The notes below the pieces were generated by a model. The model saw nothing but the letters and a program-made list of their open reading frames with translations. It was not told the DNA's origin and ran no database searches. Source: a virus. From it: a DNA stretch of 29,002 nucleotides. Both the position numbers and the translations under genes were made by a program. The stretch is from positions 1-29,002 of the IMG/VR virus record IMGVR_UViG_3300020179_000126. One strand, written 5' to 3'. How positions within the stretch are numbered: the stretch's first letter is position 1; every line of letters starts with the position of its first letter. Positions 1 to 5,635 of this stretch are shown here, piece after piece.

Positions 1-82
1 TTTTGTGTTCTTTTACAATATCCCGGAGAATGATATCCAGATCGTTTTCATCCATATCATATTCTACATTAATGTTTTTCAT
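1..82 (-). CDS. Partial unrecognised protein, N-terminus only
   Basis: Only the first 27 codons are inside the window; they begin MKNINVEYDMDENDLDIILR and the gene continues beyond position 1. The ATG at 82-80 overlaps the TGA of the upstream ArdC-like gene (81-79) in an ATGA junction, which supports a real, translationally coupled start. The visible part is acidic and too short to assign. It probably shares the late transcript of the ArdC-like gene. Confidence 0.6.
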   Translation of the reverse strand, partial: MKNINVEYDMDENDLDIILRDIVKEHK

Positions 83-1248
83 AGATTTGCACCTTTTTGT
101 TCCACATAATTATTTATATATTCTATAAGGGTTTTTGAGGCATCTTTTATGATATTAAAGTTGCTGGTAACATGTTCTGGGTCAATCTGCCAAAGAGCCA
201 GATACTTTTCGGTGTGAGGGGCTGGAATATCATATTCGCTGAGAACAAAATTTGCCACACCTTCCGCCTGAAGTTCCCGTATTTTTCGTTCCGGCATATT
301 TTCCCGATCTTTCCAATGTAGCATTTCGTGAGCAACTTCATGGATTAGTGTGCTCAAATTTTCGCTAACAAGCTCAATCGTTCCACCCTTACTGACACCT
401 CGGGCACCACCCAGTTCGTCTTCTGCCTTGATATCTATTTTAATGTTGTTCTCTTCTGCATATTGTTTCACGGCATCAAAAATGGTGCGCATGCGTTCAT
501 TTAGGGGCGTGTCATCAAACCATTGAATTTCTTCAGGAATTTCCTTTTCCCGACCAGGAATAGGTTCGGTTTGACTGATATCAAAAACAGGCACAAGACG
601 AAATCGCATCACTTTTTCTTTGATACCAGCAGTGGGATCTTCCCCCACATTTATGTCTCCATCTTTTTGTTTCACCATAATAGGGGCATAAATCATTATG
701 GATCGTTCTCCGGGTTTTATTTTGCGACCTAATTGACGAAACCATGTGTTTTTTCCGGCTACCTTGGAAGCATTTTTTCTTTGCAGAAAGATCAAAATCT
801 GATTATAAAATGAATAATTGCGAAAACGTTTTTGAAACTGAACATATTCCTGATATTCCTTGCTGTTTTTAACATTCAGCACACCGCTTTTCAAAAGTTC
901 CAAAAATTTCTTGAAACGATCTTCCAGATTTTCTCCACCAAATTCAGCAACAGTTGTGTCCGTAAGTTCTTCCTTGTTGAATTCATTTAATTTTTTGATT
1001 GTATTCTTTACAAAATCTGATGCTCCGGCTTCATCCAAAGCACCTGTTTCCCACCGACGTTCCAATGCATTCCATTTGAATCCAAGGGTTTTAATGAAAT
1101 CTTTATTTGTAAATGTTTCATTACCAGCCTGTTTTGGATCAGATAAGTCACTGCTGACAATAAAAATGGTTTTACCTTCAGGAGCAGATTTTTTTTTCAA
1201 AACCAACTTTTCATTTAAAATAGTTTTTATATTTTTAAAACTGATCAT
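79..1248 (-). CDS. ArdC-like antirestriction protein with metallopeptidase domain
   Basis: This 389-aa protein has three parts. Residues about 48-70 (GFKWNALERRWET) resemble the small DUF5710-type domain. Residues about 105-235 look like the ArdC N-terminal single-stranded-DNA-binding domain (SKEYQEYVQFQKRFRNYSFY, then NTWFRQLGRKIKPGE). The C-terminal third carries a zinc-peptidase motif, H303-E304-V-A-H307, with a downstream glutamate near E329 (AEG), as in ArdC and ImmA-like M78 peptidases. ArdC of plasmid pSa protects incoming single-stranded DNA from restriction. Residues 1-13 (MISFKNIKTILNE) look like an added peptide ending in Leu-Asn-Glu, a motif shared with three other late-type proteins here and compatible with capsid targeting and cleavage by a prohead protease (inference). 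A TAAATA box lies 11 bases upstream of the ATG. The ArdC assignment is strong; delivery with the virion is a hypothesis. Confidence 0.85.
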   Translation of the reverse strand: MISFKNIKTILNEKLVLKKKSAPEGKTIFIVSSDLSDPKQAGNETFTNKDFIKTLGFKWNALERRWETGALDEAGASDFVKNTIKKLNEFNKEELTDTTVAEFGGENLEDRFKKFLELLKSGVLNVKNSKEYQEYVQFQKRFRNYSFYNQILIFLQRKNASKVAGKNTWFRQLGRKIKPGERSIMIYAPIMVKQKDGDINVGEDPTAGIKEKVMRFRLVPVFDISQTEPIPGREKEIPEEIQWFDDTPLNERMRTIFDAVKQYAEENNIKIDIKAEDELGGARGVSKGGTIELVSENLSTLIHEVAHEMLHWKDRENMPERKIRELQAEGVANFVLSEYDIPAPHTEKYLALWQIDPEHVTSNFNIIKDASKTLIEYINNYVEQKGANL

Positions 1249-1253
1249 GAATT

Positions 1254-1261
1254 AATAAATA
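1254..1261 (+). promoter_or_regulatory. Late promoter box (AATAAATA)
   Basis: AATAAATA ends exactly 5 bases before the ATG at 1267. It differs from the T4 late box TATAAATA at one position. If transcription starts where it does at T4 late promoters, the message begins at or next to the start codon. Confidence 0.6.
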
Positions 1262-1266
1262 TTTAC
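1259..1266 (-). promoter_or_regulatory. Late promoter box for the ArdC-like gene
   Basis: On the minus strand this reads GTAAATAT and ends 11 bases before the ATG at 1248. It overlaps the plus-strand late box through the palindrome TAAATATTTA (1256-1265), so one AT-rich element may fire both ways. The spacing is longer than at the other late boxes. Confidence 0.45.
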
Positions 1267-1491
1267 ATGGGATTAAGTGACGATATGCGCAAAATGGGCA
1301 ACCTTTATTGTGAAAATCTAGGTCTTGGCCCTCAAGCCAACAGTGCCCTGAATCCTGCTGCAGAAATACCCACGATTGTTCGTCAGGATCCTGAAAAGAT
1401 TTTAAATGAATTTCTTACTTTTCTAAAAGGTATTCAAGGTCCAGAAATCCGCAAGAAGGTAGTTTTGCGGGTGTTGGAAACTATCCTTTGA
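1267..1491 (+). CDS. Unrecognised small protein (74 aa)
   Basis: I do not recognise this family. The protein begins MGLSDDMRKMGNLYCENLGL, has a proline/alanine-rich middle, and ends in a predicted helix (EKILNEFLTFLKGIQGPEIR and following). It is the only plus-strand gene in the left 5.2 kb. Its ATG sits 5 bases after a late-type box, and its end overlaps the end of the convergent helix-turn-helix gene by 11 bases. The promoter suggests late expression and perhaps a minor virion role; function is unknown. Confidence 0.65.
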   Translation: MGLSDDMRKMGNLYCENLGLGPQANSALNPAAEIPTIVRQDPEKILNEFLTFLKGIQGPEIRKKVVLRVLETIL

Positions 1492-1945
1492 TACGATAAA
1501 ACTTGATAGCAGTGATTCTGCTGCCTTCGTCCACAATTCCGCCCCGAAAAATTTCCAATTTTTGATTTTTCACCAAAAGACAAATCATTTTGCGTCCATG
1601 CGATTCGCTAAGTTTTAATTCACGACAAAGCTGAGTAAACGTTTTCCAACCATTACCTTTGGGTCGTTTTTCTTTGCTTTTGGCATACTCCGCGTAAAGA
1701 CGTTTCCAATCCTTTTTTAAAGGATGGTAAAACATTTTGCTTGTCATAACCCGGGTTGTGGTAAGACTGGTTCCGGTTTTCATTTTTATCCGGTTGGTTT
1801 TTAACCCCCATTGCAGAAATTTTTGGCAATTATCCGTGCTGCTTTTGATAATGTCCACAATCTCAAATTTGGTTTTCCAGTTTCCTTGCGGTCTGGTTTC
1901 CTCCTTTTTGATTACAGACTGAAGTTGTTCTACCCATTTAGACAT
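1481..1945 (-). CDS. Tandem helix-turn-helix-like protein B
   Basis: This 154-aa basic protein contains two copies of one roughly 75-residue unit. Each copy has a Pro-x-Gly-(n)-W segment (RPQGNWKTKFEIVDI; RPKGNGWKTFTQLCRELKL), a helix-turn-helix-like stretch (LKLSESHGRKMICLLVKNQK in copy 2) and a strand-rich end closing with FYxxxK (KMFYHPLK; KFYRIKG). The next gene upstream (1930-2451) has the same two-copy plan, so the pair arose by duplication. The start lies inside the end of that gene (16-base overlap), so the two are co-transcribed. I infer DNA binding and possibly early regulation; I cannot name a family. Confidence 0.7.
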   Translation of the reverse strand: MSKWVEQLQSVIKKEETRPQGNWKTKFEIVDIIKSSTDNCQKFLQWGLKTNRIKMKTGTSLTTTRVMTSKMFYHPLKKDWKRLYAEYAKSKEKRPKGNGWKTFTQLCRELKLSESHGRKMICLLVKNQKLEIFRGGIVDEGSRITAIKFYRIKG

Positions 1946-2451
1946 AATTTATACCAGATTTTTCTTTCCAAATAATTTTTATTGGCATTGAATTTATAAC
2001 CATCAAAAGTTTTTACCTGTTTATTTAACCGGTGTTCCCGTATAAGTCTTAGAATTTTTGATTTTCTCAGACCGGTTTTTTTTGAAAGATCTTCTGCTGT
2101 GAACCAATCTGTGCCATTGGGAATGCGTTGACGTTCCATCTTGTATATGTTTTTTAAAAAATATTCCTTCCATGTATATTTTTTGTGGCGGTACCATACT
2201 GCTCTTTTCACAAATCCTTTTGGCGAACGAACCGTTCCCGCATAAATTTCACATTCTTTGCGATTGATTATTTCCGACAAAATGTTTCTGAGTGTGTGAT
2301 ATTTTGCTTTGTTTTTTGTCAGTTCGCATATTTGTTTCAATTCCAACCAACGTTCCCCGGTGGGACGTTTTTCATCCTTGCGCATTTCCTGAAAAAGAAA
2401 ACGTGACCAATTATCTGATTGTACGTTTCTGATTCTAAACTTTTTGCTCAT
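1930..2451 (-). CDS. Tandem helix-turn-helix-like protein A
   Basis: This 173-aa basic protein is a paralogue of the gene just downstream. Copy 1 spans roughly residues 14-92 (EKRPTGERWLELKQICELTK, ending AVWYRHKK). Copy 2 spans about 93-171 (RQRIPNGTDWFTAEDLSKKT, helix-turn-helix-like TGLRKSKILRLIREHRLNKQ, ending KIWYKL). The repeated Pro-x-Gly-x-x-W entry and the WY/FY exit define the unit. A strong promoter of the TTGACA/TAATAT class lies directly upstream, with an inverted repeat across its -10 box, which suggests early expression and perhaps autoregulation. The stop is TAG. DNA binding is inferred from the helix-turn-helix-like pattern only. Confidence 0.72.
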   Translation of the reverse strand: MSKKFRIRNVQSDNWSRFLFQEMRKDEKRPTGERWLELKQICELTKNKAKYHTLRNILSEIINRKECEIYAGTVRSPKGFVKRAVWYRHKKYTWKEYFLKNIYKMERQRIPNGTDWFTAEDLSKKTGLRKSKILRLIREHRLNKQVKTFDGYKFNANKNYLERKIWYKLCLNG

Positions 2452-2454
2452 GAA

Positions 2455-2467
2455 CCGATATTATCGG
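2455..2467. repeat. Inverted repeat over the -10 box (operator candidate)
   Basis: CCGATA-T-TATCGG is a perfect 6-bp inverted repeat with a one-base centre. It covers the TAATAT -10 box of the promoter for the helix-turn-helix pair. A dimeric regulator bound here would block transcription. The binding protein is unknown; the adjacent genes are natural candidates. Confidence 0.5.
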
Positions 2468-2485
2468 AACCGTGAATATTGTCAA
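2458..2485 (-). promoter_or_regulatory. Sigma70-type promoter for the helix-turn-helix pair
   Basis: On the minus strand, TTGACA (2485-2480), a 16-bp spacer and TAATAT (2463-2458) are followed by 6 bases and the ATG at 2451. The -35 is a perfect consensus match and the -10 matches at four of six positions. The expected start point falls on or beside the A of the ATG, so the transcript should be leaderless. The -35 overlaps the stop codon of the metallophosphoesterase gene. Confidence 0.75.
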
Positions 2486-3231
2486 CTATAAACCTTTATA
2501 TTGGTAGGAATTATGTATTTGCGATTGCGTTCTTTAGCTTGATAAACCTCATGAGTATTATCCATATGAATCAAACCAAAAGCCCATCCGTGTTGCCACC
2601 GAAGACGGCGCATTTGATTGCGATTGTATGAAGGGGACAAATTACTCAGACAACCGATATTCCAACCTTCCCGAACATCTGTGCTGACCGACCGGAAATA
2701 ATCAATTGCGTGGGTATGCCCGAACAAAACGTTACCATATACATCAGAATGCTGTTTAGATCCGTGCATATTGTGACCATAACCATGAACAAATGAAAGT
2801 GAACCACATTTATAAACACCTTCTTTGGAATCGTAAGGAAGCATTCGTACTCGTTGCTTTTTACACATTTCCTCGATAGACTCAATTCCTTGACGGGCAT
2901 AATCCCGCTTCAATCCGCTACTGGCATTCAAACGCAGATCATAAATTCTTTCGTCGTGATTTCCCCTCAAAAATACACGCTCAGTACCAAATGAGAAAAA
3001 CTTTTTAAAAAAATCTTTTCCAGCTTCCCAATCCTCGATCATGCTTTGACTTTGCTCGGTGTCTACATCACAATTTCTTCGAATGGCACGAAAATCCCAT
3101 ACATCTCCGATACAAACTGTCAGATCTGGTTTGTAATCTCGCATAAAACTGAACAAACATTTTAATGCTTGCGGATCAGATTCGTCACCGTGAACATCTC
3201 CGGCAGCAACAAACTTTAATGGTTTGGCCAT
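2482..3231 (-). CDS. Calcineurin-like metallophosphoesterase
   Basis: This 249-aa protein has the full calcineurin-like motif set in order: GDVHGDE (residues about 12-18), CIGDVWDF (about 40-47), RGNHDER (about 90-96), VHGYGHN and FGHTHA. These supply the two-metal site. It is shorter than gp47 and lacks a capping domain and a gp46-like partner next to it, so it is probably a separate phosphatase, phosphodiesterase or nuclease; the substrate cannot be read from the sequence. It has its own TTGAAA/TAAAAT promoter and is followed directly by the helix-turn-helix pair, which makes an early unit likely. Its ATG has no Shine-Dalgarno sequence. Confidence 0.9.
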   Translation of the reverse strand: MAKPLKFVAAGDVHGDESDPQALKCLFSFMRDYKPDLTVCIGDVWDFRAIRRNCDVDTEQSQSMIEDWEAGKDFFKKFFSFGTERVFLRGNHDERIYDLRLNASSGLKRDYARQGIESIEEMCKKQRVRMLPYDSKEGVYKCGSLSFVHGYGHNMHGSKQHSDVYGNVLFGHTHAIDYFRSVSTDVREGWNIGCLSNLSPSYNRNQMRRLRWQHGWAFGLIHMDNTHEVYQAKERNRKYIIPTNIKVYS

Positions 3232-3236
3232 AGTTT

Positions 3237-3263
3237 ATTTTACAGATAAAAACGTAATTTCAA
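3237..3263 (-). promoter_or_regulatory. Sigma70-type promoter for the metallophosphoesterase
   Basis: On the minus strand, TTGAAA (3263-3258), a 15-bp spacer and TAAAAT (3242-3237) are followed by 5 bases and the ATG at 3231. Layout and spacing match the promoters of the helix-turn-helix pair and gene 32, and again predict a leaderless transcript. The -35 lies in the last codons of the upstream gene. Confidence 0.62.
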
Positions 3264-3595
3264 GAGGTAGTCTCGGGAATATATTTATTAAGAATTGGTA
3301 TAATTTTATTTTCTAAAATATCAAAAGCATTGCCCGCATCAATTGTTAAATTAATCAAATCTGCTTTTTCACGATCATCTAGCTTGTCGATAAGCAAAGC
3401 TTTACGAATCAGATCAACAAGATACTGAACACCTTGTGTATCAAGCTTGGGTGCTTCTTCGGCAGGTGTTTCAGCAGCCGGTTGTTCCGCTGCAGGTTCC
3501 TTTGGTTGAGCAACATCTTCAGCAGCATCCAGTGTTGCTGGGGGCTGTTCGTTAAGAAGACCGTATTTATTTTTTAAAATATCATCGAATTTCAT
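3260..3595 (-). CDS. Unrecognised late protein with Leu-Asn-Glu N-terminus (111 aa)
   Basis: I do not recognise the family. The N-terminus (MKFDDILKNKYGLLNE) is a short amphipathic stretch ending in L14-N15-E16. It is followed by an acidic Ala/Pro/Glu/Gln-rich segment (residues about 17-50) and then a helical domain (GVQYLVDLIRKALLIDKLDD and onward). The plan resembles T4 prohead-core and internal proteins, whose targeting peptide is cut after (Leu/Ile)-X-Glu. Its ATG overlaps the stop of the upstream 146-aa gene (ATGA), so the two share a late transcript. A virion or scaffold-core role is inferred. Confidence 0.7.
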   Translation of the reverse strand: MKFDDILKNKYGLLNEQPPATLDAAEDVAQPKEPAAEQPAAETPAEEAPKLDTQGVQYLVDLIRKALLIDKLDDREKADLINLTIDAGNAFDILENKIIPILNKYIPETTS

Positions 3596-4032
3596 ACTTT
3601 TATTCCGTCTGCAACTTTTTGCAGTTTTTTCCCTAGTTTTCCAACAATTGCACCGTATGCTTTTTCAATTTGTTTTTGCGGATTCCTGTTGAAAAGAACT
3701 CCTCCTTTTGCATTTCCTCCTGCTAAAATACGAGCTATTTTTAAATCATTAGGAGTCAAACTCCCCCCTGTTAATTTGGTAAGACCGCTAAATTCTTCCT
3801 GATCTTCTTCTGCATGTTTTTCCACTTTGCCGTCCGGAGTTATTTTAAATCTACCCTTTTCACCATCCACATCATAGCTGACAACCGCATTCATTTTTTT
3901 AAGACCTTCATATTTGGCTTTGCCGGACGAAACCATTTTGTCCACCACATTTTGTTGCAGTTCAGTCAATTTTGGCGGTTTGATGTCCAATTTAAGATAT
4001 TCTTGTTCCAACAACTTATGAAATCTTGCCAT
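3592..4032 (-). CDS. Unrecognised late protein (146 aa)
   Basis: No family is recognised. The protein is basic and starts MARFHKLLEQEYLKLDIKPP, with helices near the N-terminus. A short beta segment follows (AVVSYDVDGEKGRFKITPDG), and the C-terminus is Gly/Lys-rich (GKLGKKLQKVADGIKV). It heads a two-gene unit with the 111-aa protein and starts 5 bases after an AGTAAATA late box. Late expression suggests a virion or assembly protein. The LLEQE near the N-terminus is only loosely like the Leu-Asn-Glu motif of its neighbours. Confidence 0.7.
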   Translation of the reverse strand: MARFHKLLEQEYLKLDIKPPKLTELQQNVVDKMVSSGKAKYEGLKKMNAVVSYDVDGEKGRFKITPDGKVEKHAEEDQEEFSGLTKLTGGSLTPNDLKIARILAGGNAKGGVLFNRNPQKQIEKAYGAIVGKLGKKLQKVADGIKV

Positions 4033-4037
4033 GTAAG

Positions 4038-4045
4038 TATTTACT
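4038..4045 (-). promoter_or_regulatory. Late promoter box (AGTAAATA)
   Basis: On the minus strand AGTAAATA is followed by CTTAC and the ATG at 4032, a 5-base spacing identical to several other late boxes here. The TAAATA core is intact. Confidence 0.55.
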
Positions 4046-4580
4046 CTAATTTCATTGAATAATTCTTTTTTAACACGGAATTGGAGAGGTTATATTCTTT
4101 TAAAACCTTTTGTATGTCCTTCATGCTGAAATTTTTACTGCTTTGAATCAGAATGGAGTTTATAATTTTGCTGGCAATTGTTCTGTAGAAAACAGGATCC
4201 GAGGATATCAATTTGCTGAATTGAACGAAAGATCCTTCATATTCAATAACAGTAAAGCTCAGATATTTTTCAAATTTTTTAAGAATCTTGATGCAAACAT
4301 CAAAAAGTTCATCCGAATCAAAATGCTCACAGATTTCCAAATCTTTCAAGCTTTTTTCTGAAATAACAAACACAATGTCTTCAGGTTGACGTTTGATCAC
4401 AAAATTGGACAGCAAAAGGTTTGCCAATTGATACACCAGTATGTTTTTGGCGTCCCGATTCTTCTTCAGGGGTTTTTCAAGCAGCTTAAACTTGTGACAA
4501 GAATCTAAAATCTTGGTTTCCAATTTGTTTGAAAACGCATCCCAAAAATCCACAAATACAATGTTATCCTTTTTCTGCAT
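4041..4580 (-). CDS. Unrecognised protein (179 aa)
   Basis: No family is recognised. I choose the start MQKKDNIVFVDFWDAF at 4580, a 17-base overlap with the upstream GIY-YIG gene. A start at 4631 would add 17 residues and overlap that gene by 68 bases. The protein begins with a hydrophobic strand and an Asp-containing segment (NIVFVDFWDAF), then becomes helical and Lys/Leu-rich, with a second strand near IVFVISEKSL. No signal peptide or membrane segment is evident. It lies in a minus-strand run with the GIY-YIG gene and a 78-aa late protein, so it is probably expressed late. Confidence 0.6.
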   Translation of the reverse strand: MQKKDNIVFVDFWDAFSNKLETKILDSCHKFKLLEKPLKKNRDAKNILVYQLANLLLSNFVIKRQPEDIVFVISEKSLKDLEICEHFDSDELFDVCIKILKKFEKYLSFTVIEYEGSFVQFSKLISSDPVFYRTIASKIINSILIQSSKNFSMKDIQKVLKEYNLSNSVLKKNYSMKLE

Positions 4581-4983
4581 CTTTAAACCAGAACTCCTTT
4601 GGCTTTCCGAGACGGCAATTAATAATTCCATTGTAATACTCCGGGTTTTTTATCACTTCGTTCTGAATTTGCAACCTGATCTCTTCATAACCCAGTTCCC
4701 ATTTGCTGCGGCAAAACCGAAGTATTTCAAACCGAAAATTTTCTTTCCCATATTTTTCAATATCCTCGTTAAGTTCCCGGCAGGAACCTGTGTATGTTTT
4801 CCAATCACTCTCAGAATATGAAATTTTGCTGTTTTTGCGGCTCTTCAGTTTTCTTTTTTTGCGAAATTGAAGTTGTTTTTTTCCAATATATTTGCGGTTG
4901 TTTTTAAGATTTGTTATCAAATAAATAAAACCAAAACTGTCCGCCTCAAAATTTTTACAAATCCAATGCCCATTATCGCTCAT
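4564..4983 (-). CDS. GIY-YIG-type endonuclease-like protein
   Basis: This 139-aa protein has a GIY-YIG-type entry: FGFIYLITNL (residues about 17-26) and KYIGKKQL (about 32-39). A Lys/Arg-rich stretch follows, then SDWKTYTGSCRELNEDIEKY with GKENFRFEILRF. This layout is common among small free-standing phage GIY-YIG proteins. The canonical G-I-Y is F-I-Y here and the family glutamate is not certain, so activity is unproven. It could be a mobile (Seg-like) homing nuclease or a domesticated relative. The ATG at 4983 lies 3 bases after the TGA of the 78-aa gene. Confidence 0.75.
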   Translation of the reverse strand: MSDNGHWICKNFEADSFGFIYLITNLKNNRKYIGKKQLQFRKKRKLKSRKNSKISYSESDWKTYTGSCRELNEDIEKYGKENFRFEILRFCRSKWELGYEEIRLQIQNEVIKNPEYYNGIINCRLGKPKEFWFKDAEKG

Positions 4984-4986
4984 GGA

Positions 4987-5223
4987 TCACACCCTTCGAC
5001 GTTGTACCAAAATCTTCTTTTTTTTCTTTTTCTTATTTTTTTTAATTTCACCAAAAACAAAAGGAATACGAGCATCTCCGGGGGCATAATTGTCTCCGCT
5101 ACTGATTTGAGACGGAGGATTAAAAATACTGCCGATGCTTGGTCCACTTCCAAACACACCCCCAACGCCTGCCACATTGTCTTCATTTAGTATTTTGATA
5201 AAAATGTTTGAAAAAAGACCCAT
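4987..5223 (-). CDS. Small late protein with Leu-Asn-Glu N-terminus and polylysine tail (78 aa)
   Basis: The N-terminus is short and hydrophobic (MGLFSNIFIKILNE, L12-N13-E14). A Gly/Ser/Pro-rich middle follows (NVAGVGGVFGSGPSIGS). The C-terminus is extremely basic: KKNKKKKKKK, then a short strand and QRRR. The preserved Leu-Asn-Glu and basic tail fit a small internal virion protein that is cleaved in the prohead and binds packaged DNA, but that is inference; I cannot name the family. A perfect TATAAATA late box sits 6 bases upstream of the ATG. Confidence 0.72.
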   Translation of the reverse strand: MGLFSNIFIKILNEDNVAGVGGVFGSGPSIGSIFNPPSQISSGDNYAPGDARIPFVFGEIKKNKKKKKKKILVQRRRV

Positions 5224-5229
5224 ATCAAG

Positions 5230-5237
5230 TATTTATA
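5230..5237 (-). promoter_or_regulatory. Late promoter box (perfect TATAAATA)
   Basis: On the minus strand TATAAATA is followed by CTTGAT and the ATG at 5223. It lies in the 19-bp gap between the divergent 78-aa gene and uvsY, marking the border between the left late block and the replication block. Confidence 0.7.
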
Positions 5238-5242
5238 TATTA

Positions 5243-5635
5243 ATGGAACCAGAAAAACTACTGGAAGAACTAAAACAGTTTCTTCAGTTTGACGAACTTA
5301 ATTTAAAAGAAAAACAATTGATGTTACCCAGCATCAAACACAGATATGCAACAATTTACATTCAAACAAAACGAGAACTAGGCGATTTGCATGCAGAACG
5401 AAAGCGCAAGTTGCGAACTGTGGTAGATGAAATAAACCGAGAATCCCCGATAAAACTCAGTTTAATTTCTGCTGAAAAACTGGCTTCAGACCATGAAATT
5501 GTTTTAGAGATAGACAAAAAAATAAAAAACAACGAATTGATATTGGAAATATGTGAAAAAAGTGAAAAGATTCTAAGCTCGGCAAGCTTTGATATCAAAA
5601 ATTTAGTCGAATTAATCAAACTTGAAACAAATTGA
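5243..5635 (+). CDS. uvsY: UvsY-like recombination mediator
   Basis: This 130-aa, highly charged helical protein begins MEPEKLLEELKQFLQFDELN. It matches the T4 UvsY plan (137 aa): an N-terminal L-x-E-L-K segment, a central helix ending in E-x-K-x-K-L-R (RELGDLHAERKRKLRTVVDE), and a C-terminal helix with a D-x-x-x-L-x-x-D motif (SDHEIVLEIDKKIKNNELIL). Identity is low, but its place directly before uvsW, as in T4, strongly supports the call. UvsY loads UvsX recombinase onto gp32-covered single-stranded DNA. I use the ATG at 5243 because earlier in-frame starts run into the divergent gene and late promoter. Confidence 0.72.
   Translation: MEPEKLLEELKQFLQFDELNLKEKQLMLPSIKHRYATIYIQTKRELGDLHAERKRKLRTVVDEINRESPIKLSLISAEKLASDHEIVLEIDKKIKNNELILEICEKSEKILSSASFDIKNLVELIKLETN

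Noticed and set aside
5208-5236. TTGAAA-17-ATTTAT as a promoter for uvsY
   Set aside because: The spacing to the ATG fits the leaderless pattern, but the -10 matches at only three of six positions in very AT-rich DNA; too weak to list.
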